The position numbers were made by a program, and so were the translations under genes. A stretch of 6,846 nucleotides of DNA from UBA12026 sp035291405 (GTDB taxonomy: Bacteria > Patescibacteriota > Microgenomatia > UBA8517). The stretch is taken from assembly GCA_035291405.1 (NCBI GenBank), contig DATDSD010000007.1:1-6846 (forward strand), read 5' to 3'. Below, one piece after another: positions 1 to 5,012 of this stretch. The notes under the pieces were generated by a model. It had not been told where the DNA came from. It was given only the letters and a program-made list of their open reading frames with translations, and did no database searches. Within the stretch, counting starts at the first letter, position 1, and each line of letters begins with the position of its first letter.

Positions 1-2097
1 CGAGTTAAAAGCTCCTTCTCCATACATAACACCTAAGATTAAATTTGGAGGTGTTTTATAAGTTTCAGCTGCAGCCTCTAAGATTTCCTTAAATGTTGGT
101 GGAATACTTCCAACCTTTGAACTAACCCCGCCCAATGCACATGATCCTGAAGCTTGAGGTAGGTCTGGAAGTTCTCCACAAGGAATATCATTAGAATCAC
201 ACAATGTCCCGTTTATGATGGGGGTGCCATATCCTTTAGGCCTTAGTGCTGTTTGAATTCCTTTTAAGAAATATTCATACACTGTTCCTAGGTGGGGAAA
301 ATGAAGCCTGGCTTCTAATGGGTCATATTTTACTTCTGGATTAGTTAAACTTTTAACACCAATTTCATCAGTTCCTTCAATTGGAGTATAGGCAACCTTA
401 CTGACTCCGGGAATGTCTGCAATACATTCAACAGGAGCCCCTTTTTCAACTTTTGGAAATATTCTTCTGAAAGTTGATGTTTCAGAAGACACTGTACTTT
501 TCCAAATTTGATCTGCATTTGGAACCTGTACAGGATCAGTGTGTATTTCAATTGCAACTTCTCCATAATATTTTCCCCTTACTTTATCCTCCCCGCTTAT
601 TGGATCAGTAAATGGTATACAAGCAACTAGTGGCAGTTCGTCAACTTCAAAATAAACATGAACCCCAATATCATGTTCTCCATCTCCTCCTATTGGAAAA
701 AGATTGTCTCCTTCATTAGACCTTACATTAATTATTCTACATTGCTCGGGATCTGTTGGGTTATATGAATTAATTTCAGATGTTTTAGTATCAACATTTT
801 CACTAGGATCACCTGTCAAATAAGTTTTATTTAAAAAATCAGATAATTCCTTAACTTCTATAGCATGAGGATAATAAAGAAGTGGTAAGCCATCCTTGAG
901 AACATCCCAACTTTTAGATGTTATATCTACACTTCCAGACCCTTGAATAGTAACTGTGTTTATTGGAATTGGGTAATGTTTGTCAGATGTATTAGCAAGT
1001 GGTACATATGGGTAAAGATCTGCATATCTGTTTGGTACAAAAATATTTTCAAAACAAGCTAAATAATTTATCAAAGGAACAACAACACATGTTTTACCTT
1101 TCCATTCGTTGTAATACTTTCTGTATTTTAAATTTGTCATTGGCTCCTCACCAGTATGAGGATCCTTTTCCCATGGTAGGGGGGGGATTCTAGAGTTCCA
1201 ATGTTCTAAAACGGATTTTCTAATAACATCTTCAGCAATATCTGGTAAAAAGGAAACAATAAATCCAACAACGCTATCTACATAGCTATTCCAAAACGAA
1301 AGGTCTCCTTCCCAAGAACGATTTTTAGAAAGAGGTTTTTTATCATCAACCAATCTATACTTATCTCCTGATTGCAAATAACACTCAACAGGAACGGTCT
1401 TGCCAAGATCCAGCAGGTTTCCTATTAAGCCAAAGGTTGTTTCTTTACCACAAACAACAATTTGGTTATGGCTTGATGATTCTTTTGGACCATTTTCTTC
1501 ATCTTTTGGATTTTTAATTGTTTCAATTCTTTGTGCTTCTAAAATTACTGATGGCATGAGTTTATTTATTGGACCTGAAAAGTTAATAAGTTCTGCTGCT
1601 GTGTTGTTGGTGTCCCCATATTCAGCTCTATTAATTACACCGTTTAAATACCAACTTGCATATTCATTCATCTTTTGAGAATTATCTAATTTATCATCTC
1701 CATTTTGACTGTTTTGAACATCTTGGGTATTTCCTAAGATTGGAAGTTCTAGGTCAGTCATATCAATCCAATAATCTTTGTCATTTACCCAATTAACCTG
1801 TTTGGTTGGATCACAACCTTGAGTTGCTGGAAATGTTTTGCTTTCGGTTTTTGATTCCGTGATGATTATTTTATTTCCACAAAATTTTGATTGTGGAGCT
1901 GTACCACAAGGATGGGATTGATAGGGGCGAAGTGAATCAAATTCAGGATCATCAACAGATGTTGGATCGCAGGGAATAATCGGTCGGGGGGGGATGGGAT
2001 TGTCCTCAGATGCCCGAACAGTGATTGACGAATATCGAATTACGAATAGTGTAAAGATAAAAACCAGGACAAGTAAAAATTTAAACAGGTTTTTCAT
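1..2097 (-). CDS. Large exported protein with C-terminal lytic-transglycosylase-like (SLT) domain, 3'-truncated by window edge
   Basis: An uninterrupted minus-strand frame of 699 codons runs off the left edge, so the C-terminus is missing. Residues 1-29 form a signal peptide: Lys2 and Lys6, a hydrophobic core at 8-20, and likely cleavage after Val-Arg-Ala29. The exported part has no further obvious membrane span. A weakly hydrophobic stretch lies near 270-290. Two recognisable blocks are W110-IDMTDLELPILGNTQ and M143-NEYASWYLNGVINRAEYG. I recall similar blocks in uncharacterised proteins beside pilin-like genes in Patescibacteria, but this is from memory. A third block at about 599-624 contains IQTALRPKGYG. 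The last ~30 residues match the start of an SLT fold: an amphipathic helix, then YKTPPNLILGVMYGEGAFN, placing Glu694 as the candidate catalytic acid (usual motif ES, here EG). The start is the only Met before an upstream in-frame TGA. The gene follows the last pilin gene by 11 bp. Likely role: a VirB1-like wall-opening or surface component. Enzyme activity cannot be judged without the rest. Confidence 0.75.
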   Translation of the reverse strand, partial: MKNLFKFLLVLVFIFTLFVIRYSSITVRASEDNPIPPRPIIPCDPTSVDDPEFDSLRPYQSHPCGTAPQSKFCGNKIIITESKTESKTFPATQGCDPTKQVNWVNDKDYWIDMTDLELPILGNTQDVQNSQNGDDKLDNSQKMNEYASWYLNGVINRAEYGDTNNTAAELINFSGPINKLMPSVILEAQRIETIKNPKDEENGPKESSSHNQIVVCGKETTFGLIGNLLDLGKTVPVECYLQSGDKYRLVDDKKPLSKNRSWEGDLSFWNSYVDSVVGFIVSFLPDIAEDVIRKSVLEHWNSRIPPLPWEKDPHTGEEPMTNLKYRKYYNEWKGKTCVVVPLINYLACFENIFVPNRYADLYPYVPLANTSDKHYPIPINTVTIQGSGSVDITSKSWDVLKDGLPLLYYPHAIEVKELSDFLNKTYLTGDPSENVDTKTSEINSYNPTDPEQCRIINVRSNEGDNLFPIGGDGEHDIGVHVYFEVDELPLVACIPFTDPISGEDKVRGKYYGEVAIEIHTDPVQVPNADQIWKSTVSSETSTFRRIFPKVEKGAPVECIADIPGVSKVAYTPIEGTDEIGVKSLTNPEVKYDPLEARLHFPHLGTVYEYFLKGIQTALRPKGYGTPIINGTLCDSNDIPCGELPDLPQASGSCALGGVSSKVGSIPPTFKEILEAAAETYKTPPNLILGVMYGEGAFNS
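1179..1186. repeat. Second G8 homopolymer in the large exported protein gene (C8 on the coding strand)
   Basis: Eight consecutive G on the + strand encode Ile-Pro-Pro-Leu at residues 304-307. Length and coding phase are the same as in the tract near the N-terminus. Slippage would truncate the protein before its C-terminal transglycosylase-like domain. Confidence 0.9.
1986..1993. repeat. G8 homopolymer in the large exported protein gene (C8 on the coding strand)
   Basis: Eight consecutive G on the + strand encode Ile-Pro-Pro-Arg at residues 35-38, just after the signal peptide. A one-base slip would frameshift the whole mature protein. It is notable because the window is AT-rich. Confidence 0.9.
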
Positions 2098-2105
2098 TAA
2101 ACATC

Positions 2106-2134
2106 ATTTTAGCGTACTATCTGGAAATTGGTAA
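2106..2134 (-). promoter_or_regulatory. Possible weak internal promoter before the large exported protein
   Basis: On the minus strand, TTACCA (4/6 to the -35 consensus), a 17-bp spacer, then TAAAAT (5/6 to the -10) at 2106-2111, overlapping the stop of pilin copy 8. The hexamer ends eight bases before the ATG at 2097, giving a leader of about two bases. In AT-rich DNA such a match can be chance. The gene may simply be read from the operon promoter. Confidence 0.3.
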
Positions 2135-2402
2135 TAAGATGTAGGACGTTTGTTTCAACTCCCGTTATTGTTCCTATGATTTTTAAGATTAAATAAGAGA
2201 ATATAAAAAGTACAAACCCGCCAATAGCATAAGTTAATGTTTTTTTTGCCGCCTCCAAAGCTTTAGGATCTCCCCCCGAGGTTAAATATTTAAATCCAGA
2301 AGTAAAAATTAAAATAAATAAAGTAATACCTCCAAGAGACATCAGAGATAAAACAACTGAAGTAAAAACTACAATAAGATTATCAAACGTTGCTGGTGGC
2401 AT
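2109..2402 (-). CDS. VirB2/TrbC-like T4SS pilin family protein, copy 8 (97 aa)
   Basis: A small membrane protein with helix 1 at about residues 8-38, the polar turn TSGGDP at 41-46, an amphipathic stretch EAAKKTLT, and helix 2 at about 58-82. This hairpin with a GD-containing turn is the signature of the pilin-like proteins annotated as T4SS pilin/TrbC-VirB2 in Candidate Phyla Radiation genomes. It is the shortest of the eight and has almost no N-terminal region, so helix 1 begins nearly at the start and there is no cleavable signal. It is the last pilin in the operon, followed by the large exported protein. The 45-bp gap upstream of it is the largest within the operon and contains a 12-bp palindrome. 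No Shine-Dalgarno is visible. Family assignment rests on topology and motif; conjugative pilin, other secretion component or surface fibre are all possible. Confidence 0.8.
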   Translation of the reverse strand: MPPATFDNLIVVFTSVVLSLMSLGGITLFILIFTSGFKYLTSGGDPKALEAAKKTLTYAIGGFVLFIFSYLILKIIGTITGVETNVLHLITNFQIVR

Positions 2403-2410
2403 ATCAAACT

Positions 2411-2422
2411 TAGTTTAAACTA
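2411..2422. repeat. 12-bp perfect palindrome in the largest gap of the pilin operon
   Basis: TAGTTTAAACTA reads the same on both strands and sits in the 45-bp gap between pilin copies 7 and 8. It could be a protein-binding site or part of an RNA structure. Its core AGTTTAAACT loosely resembles AGTTTTTAACT between the divergent promoters. No stem-plus-T-tract terminator is present. Confidence 0.3.
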
Positions 2423-2447
2423 TATAAAGAATTTGAGCAAGAGAAGA

Positions 2448-2783
2448 TTATTGTATAGAAGGAAGTTCAAGATTAAATATATCAATTCCGAAGAATGTGC
2501 CAACTAATGTCGCTATAGCCCAAGCTGAAAAAACAATTACCAACCCAACCAAAGCTGCTGTAATTTGATTTCTAGCGCCTTCAGTCTTGGCCTTGTCTCC
2601 ACCTGACATTATCCAGCTAATTCCACCCAAGACTAAAATAAAAAAGAAAACTAACGCAGCTATTACCAAAATGAGCTTTAACCCTCCTCCAACAATATTA
2701 TCAAGAGTAAGACCTGTAAGACTTCCTGCAAGTCCACCTGTGGGCTTAAGATTCACTGTATCAGCCAAAAGAGTGTTTAACAT
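2448..2783 (-). CDS. VirB2/TrbC-like T4SS pilin family protein, copy 7 (111 aa)
   Basis: Two-helix membrane protein: a Gly/Leu/Thr-rich N-terminal region at 1-30, helix 1 at about 33-58, the turn SGGDKAK at 60-66, an amphipathic linker, helix 2 at about 77-98, then a short tail FGIDIFNLELPSIQ. It is clearly the closest relative of the gene just upstream (copy 6). From the W-I before the turn to the GIDI after helix 2, about 30 of 47 residues are identical by eye, which suggests a tandem duplication. The start lies 12 bp after the copy 6 stop and has no Shine-Dalgarno. Expected location is the cytoplasmic membrane, with possible polymerisation after extraction as for VirB2. The pilin role is inferred from family resemblance. 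Confidence 0.82.
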   Translation of the reverse strand: MLNTLLADTVNLKPTGGLAGSLTGLTLDNIVGGGLKLILVIAALVFFFILVLGGISWIMSGGDKAKTEGARNQITAALVGLVIVFSAWAIATLVGTFFGIDIFNLELPSIQ

Positions 2784-2795
2784 AGCTACTTTGTA

Positions 2796-3170
2796 TTATT
2801 GAATAACTAATGGACCGATGTCAATAGACAAAATATCAATACCGAAAAATGTTTCAATTAGTTTGATTATTGCAAAAGTTGAAAACATCAATACTAGACC
2901 AGTCAAAGCACTAGTTATCCTTGCTCTTGCACTTTCAACATGTGCTTTATCTCCGCCCGATAGGATCCAACTAACGGCTCCCCAAATAAGCATAAATAAA
3001 AAGGCAACAACTCCAAATACCATTAATAAACCAATTATTTTTGGCAATATTGCTGATAACAGGATTGAGGCGTCCGGTGCCTCAAATAGATTTTGAAGCA
3101 CACCTTTGATTAGAGGATTTTTTATGTCTGATTGATATGCAGGCACACCACCGGCTAATAAATTATTCAT
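2796..3170 (-). CDS. VirB2/TrbC-like T4SS pilin family protein, copy 6 (124 aa)
   Basis: The N-terminal ~38 residues are polar to mixed (MNNLLAGGVPAYQSDIKN onward). They are followed by helix 1 at about 40-69, ending in a Trp-rich face (IWGAVSWIL), the turn SGGDKAH at 71-77, the amphipathic segment VESARARIT, helix 2 at about 88-106, and a GIDIL tail. The start codon overlaps the stop of the previous gene as TAATG, which implies translational coupling. No Shine-Dalgarno is present. Its core is about 64% identical by eye to copy 7. It lacks a conventional cleavable signal, so the first helix probably acts as the membrane insertion signal. It is probably a structural subunit or membrane component of a type IV secretion-like machine, though this is not demonstrable from sequence alone. 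Confidence 0.82.
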   Translation of the reverse strand: MNNLLAGGVPAYQSDIKNPLIKGVLQNLFEAPDASILLSAILPKIIGLLMVFGVVAFLFMLIWGAVSWILSGGDKAHVESARARITSALTGLVLMFSTFAIIKLIETFFGIDILSIDIGPLVIQ

Positions 3171-3547
3171 TATTTTATTATTAAGTCTTGAAAAACATTT
3201 GAAACGTTCAAAATATCTGTAAGACCCAAAATATAACCAATAAATCTTACAATAAATAAAGCAAAAATTGATATAATTAGACCGATTAAACCAGTACTAA
3301 TTTTCTTCTTTGCACTTTCTAGTGAGTTTTTGTCGCCTCCTGAAGTAATAATACTTAATGATCCAGTTACAATAACAAATACAAACCAAATTATGCTAAT
3401 TAAAGAAATAATACCAATTGCTGAAGAAACAAACTTTGCGAAAATCTGAATAGGTGAACCCGCTGGGATCTCTAACCCAAGAGCCCCAAAACCTTTTAAG
3501 TTTCCCTGTGCTGGATCATAAAATTGTAAGTCTTGTGTTAGTTTCAT
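3170..3547 (-). CDS. VirB2/TrbC-like T4SS pilin family protein, copy 5 (125 aa)
   Basis: I place the start at the Met that gives MKLTQDLQFYDPAQ, not at the Met 39 bases further upstream. The inner start overlaps the previous stop as TAATG, as at the next junction. The outer start would overlap the previous gene by 40 bp and add a non-conserved stretch. Residues 1-35 are soluble. Helix 1 spans about 36-66, the turn TSGGDKNS is at 68-75, the amphipathic segment LESAKKKIST follows, and helix 2 spans about 86-108, ending YILGLTDIL. The TSGGDK turn is canonical for the set. The gene also ends in a TAATG overlap with copy 6, so copies 4, 5 and 6 look translationally coupled. Membrane protein, likely pilin-like secretion subunit. 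Confidence 0.8.
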   Translation of the reverse strand: MKLTQDLQFYDPAQGNLKGFGALGLEIPAGSPIQIFAKFVSSAIGIISLISIIWFVFVIVTGSLSIITSGGDKNSLESAKKKISTGLIGLIISIFALFIVRFIGYILGLTDILNVSNVFQDLIIK

Positions 3548-3879
3548 TATGGTAATGGTATTGTTGGTTGTAATAAGAATAACCAATTATTAAATAATAA
3601 TTCTCCAAAAATTGCTGCTAGGACAAAACTTCCTGCGGCTACAGCAAGTCCAATTATTGTCTGATAAATTTGAGCCCAGGCACTGGCAACTTTTTTAGTA
3701 TCATCTCCAGCGGAAAGAAAAGAAAATCCTGCTAAGACAAGATTAAATAAGGCATAAATGCCGGCAACTACAATTAAACCCCTAAGGGCAAACTGGATAA
3801 GTTTACCAATAGCAACAGCAGGGTCTGTCCCAAAATTCTGTAGACCTGCTGGTACTGTAATACTTCCAAATGGATTCAT
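3547..3879 (-). CDS. VirB2/TrbC-like T4SS pilin family protein, copy 4 (110 aa)
   Basis: It opens with MNPFGSITVPAGL, an Asn-Pro-Phe start that I recall as common in Patescibacteria pilin-like proteins. Helix 1 is at about 25-54, the turn is the variant SAGDDTKK at 56-63, and helix 2 is at about 72-97. A hydrophobic Phe/Leu/Pro tail ends in IPLP. The turn has Ala-Gly-Asp-Asp instead of Gly-Gly-Asp, and helix 2 is Ala/Gly-rich (GLAVAAGSFVLAA), closer to classical VirB2 composition than the other copies. The start is 12 bp after the previous stop, within an A-rich spacer lacking a Shine-Dalgarno. Its stop overlaps the next start as TAATG. Divergence from its neighbours suggests a distinct role rather than redundancy, but this is inference. 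Confidence 0.8.
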   Translation of the reverse strand: MNPFGSITVPAGLQNFGTDPAVAIGKLIQFALRGLIVVAGIYALFNLVLAGFSFLSAGDDTKKVASAWAQIYQTIIGLAVAAGSFVLAAIFGELLFNNWLFLLQPTIPLP

Positions 3880-3891
3880 ATTTTTTAATTT

Positions 3892-4209
3892 TTAACCCAA
3901 TAAACTTAAACCCGTTATCAACTCTATCAATTTTACTATCCAATATGCACAAAAGACAACTATGAAGCCAATTAATGCAGAAGTTGCTGTTTTTTTACCC
4001 TTTTCAACAGATTGTGGATCTGATTTTCCAGCGCCAGCAATTATTCCAACCCCCCCACTAATTAAAAGAAAAAGTAAAATTACTCCAGCAATAGATATTG
4101 ATCCGGTTATGACCGCGGAAACAATTTTATTTATACTTGTAATTTCTGTAAGTTTCGTATTGGCGGCGGTAAACGCGTCACCAATGTTGATTTGTGCTAA
4201 ATAATTCAT
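3892..4209 (-). CDS. VirB2/TrbC-like T4SS pilin family protein, copy 3 (105 aa), divergent turn
   Basis: Start chosen at the Met giving MNYLAQINIGDAF, one base after the previous stop (TAA-T-ATG). The Met 39 bases upstream would overlap copy 2 by 38 bp and adds an unconserved leader. The soluble N-terminus (1-28) is followed by helix 1 at about 29-57, a longer and more polar turn GAGKSDPQSVEKGKKT at 59-74, and helix 2 at about 77-98 with a single Cys (FCAYW). This is the least typical copy: the GGD turn is replaced by GAGKSDP. The seven-base C run at 4050-4056 (G on the coding strand) encodes the Gly-Gly-Val after helix 1 starts. Still recognisable by length, topology, the SALIGFIVVF helix and operon position. 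Function probably pilin-like, less certain than for its neighbours. Confidence 0.72.
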   Translation of the reverse strand: MNYLAQINIGDAFTAANTKLTEITSINKIVSAVITGSISIAGVILLFLLISGGVGIIAGAGKSDPQSVEKGKKTATSALIGFIVVFCAYWIVKLIELITGLSLLG

Positions 4210-4210
4210 A

Positions 4211-4534
4211 TTAGTTAATAATAATCGGAACGCTAAAACTAATTCCAAAAAACTTTAAAATTAAGTTTACTACCCAAAACGAAGCAAAGATAATTAAAAG
4301 GCCTATCAATGATGAATTTAATTTTGCCTGAGCTGCCTGCAAAACTTTAGGATCACCTACAGATGTCATCATTTTATAGCCACTTGAAATTACATTGAAA
4401 ATTAACACAATACCTGCAATACCAAATAAATATGGAAGCGCAGCAAGCAAAAAAAACATTGGAGTTACAAAAGTTACCCACGCAGGTAAGCCAGAATTGA
4501 ACTGAATAGCATCAAAAGTAGTATTGCTTCCCAT
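4211..4534 (-). CDS. VirB2/TrbC-like T4SS pilin family protein, copy 2 (107 aa)
   Basis: Residues 1-22 are polar, with no cleavable signal. Helix 1 is long, at about 24-50, with a Pro at 34 (AALPYLFGIAGIVL). The turn TSVGDPKV is at 57-64, an amphipathic QAAQAKLNSS follows, and helix 2 is at about 76-95, ending KFFGI. The TSVGDP turn is close to TSQGDP of copy 1 and TSGGDP of copy 8, so these three form the 'GDP' type, in contrast to the 'GDK' turns of copies 5-7. The start follows copy 1 by 12 bp in an A-rich spacer ending AAAAAAT before ATG, the same bases that precede copy 4, with no Shine-Dalgarno. Likely a cytoplasmic-membrane pilin-like component. Confidence 0.8.
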   Translation of the reverse strand: MGSNTTFDAIQFNSGLPAWVTFVTPMFFLLAALPYLFGIAGIVLIFNVISSGYKMMTSVGDPKVLQAAQAKLNSSLIGLLIIFASFWVVNLILKFFGISFSVPIIIN

Positions 4535-4546
4535 ATTTTTTATATT

Positions 4547-4960
4547 TTAAAATTGGCCAAATCCAAATAAATCTAGTTTAAGTATATCAATTCCAATAAA
4601 CTTTAGTATATAAACAGAAAAGATTAGCATTATGAGTCCTGAAATTGCTGATGTCAAAAGTTCCTGACCAGACTTCAATCTTGTAGGATCACCCTGCGAA
4701 GTCATTATTAAAAAGGATGCATAAACAATTAATAAAAAAGCAATTCCTCCGGCAATCCCAACTGCCCATCCTAATATCCAACCCACAAATTCGTTGTTGT
4801 TAGAGACAGGAATACAACCTATGGCTGTGTCGATACCGCTTGAAACATCAGACCCGTTGCATGCCGGATTGTATTGATCTGGTGTAGTCGCGAAAGTAAT
4901 TGAATAAGAATTTGTTAAAGTGAGAAGAAATAAAAAGACAGTGACAAAAATAATTTTCAT
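4547..4960 (-). CDS. VirB2/TrbC-like T4SS pilin with signal peptide, copy 1, first gene of operon (137 aa)
   Basis: The most complete pilin-like copy and the only one with an obvious Sec signal: MKIIFVTVFLFLLTLTNSYS, then cleavage near residue 24 (TFA). A short exported loop holds a possible disulfide pair, Cys34 and Cys49. Helix 1 runs about 58-85 (GWILGWAVGIAGGIAFLLIV), the turn TSQGDPTR is at 87-94, and helix 2 about 104-124 leads into GIDILKLDLFGFG. The glycine-rich first helix and GDP turn match the T4SS pilin pattern of Candidate Phyla Radiation genomes very well. It is directly downstream of the operon promoter, with the ATG at the predicted transcription start. As first gene with the best signal, it is the best candidate for the major structural subunit. 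That ranking is inference. Confidence 0.85.
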   Translation of the reverse strand: MKIIFVTVFLFLLTLTNSYSITFATTPDQYNPACNGSDVSSGIDTAIGCIPVSNNNEFVGWILGWAVGIAGGIAFLLIVYASFLIMTSQGDPTRLKSGQELLTSAISGLIMLIFSVYILKFIGIDILKLDLFGFGQF

Positions 4961-4966
4961 AAATCT

Positions 4967-4996
4967 ATTTTAACACAAACTATAAACAGTTTTTAA
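4967..4996 (-). promoter_or_regulatory. Leaderless-type promoter of the pilin operon
   Basis: Read on the minus strand, an extended -10, TGTTAAAAT, lies with its hexamer at 4967-4972 and exactly six bases before the ATG at 4960, so initiation at the usual distance would fall on the A of the start codon. A weak -35 (TTAAAA, 4/6 to consensus) lies 18 bp upstream at 4991-4996, adjoining the -10 of the opposite promoter. No Shine-Dalgarno could fit. The predicted leaderless start is inference from spacing. Confidence 0.65.
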
Positions 4997-4999
4997 CTG
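4987..4999. repeat. Short inverted repeat between the divergent promoters
   Basis: CAGTT-TTT-AACTG: perfect 5-base arms with a 3-base centre, between the two divergent -10 elements and covering the weak pilin-operon -35. It could be an operator, but arms this short arise often in AT-rich DNA. Confidence 0.25.
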
Positions 5000-5006
5000 A
5001 TATAAT
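4998..5006 (+). promoter_or_regulatory. Extended -10 promoter of the SpoIID/LytB gene, leaderless type
   Basis: TGATATAAT is a perfect extended -10 (TG-N-TATAAT). The hexamer at 5001-5006 ends six bases before the ATG at 5013, so the predicted transcription start is the start codon itself. No -35 match is seen at 16-18 bp spacing, consistent with an extended -10 promoter. It overlaps the upstream part of the divergent pilin-operon promoter, so the two probably compete for polymerase. Confidence 0.7.
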
Positions 5007-5012
5007 TAGAAT

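Noticed and set aside
345..2097. Other open frames within 1-2097 (345-566 minus; 999-1193 and 1400-1678 plus)
   Set aside because: They lie inside the uninterrupted 699-codon minus-strand frame, which has a signal peptide and recognisable motifs; the alternatives have no start context or family resemblance.
3548..3586. Upstream start for pilin copy 5 (extra 13 residues)
   Set aside because: The inner ATG forms a TAATG overlap like the one at 3170; the extra segment has no signal-peptide character.
3880..3891. T-rich stretch as an intrinsic terminator
   Set aside because: No GC-rich stem precedes it in either direction; it is an A-rich spacer between two pilin genes.
4007..4036. GAGKS in pilin copy 3 as a nucleotide-binding P-loop
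   Set aside because: It lacks the full GxxxxGK(S/T) spacing and surrounding fold, and sits in the short loop between two membrane helices.
2587..4204. Plus-strand frames opposite the pilin genes (2587-2802, 2818-3096, 3962-4204)
   Set aside because: Antisense shadows of two-helix membrane genes. Their composition mirrors the real genes and no promoter is visible.
4210..4248. Upstream start for pilin copy 3 (extra 13 residues)
   Set aside because: It would overlap copy 2 by 38 bp; the inner ATG one base after the stop fits the tight-junction pattern of the operon.
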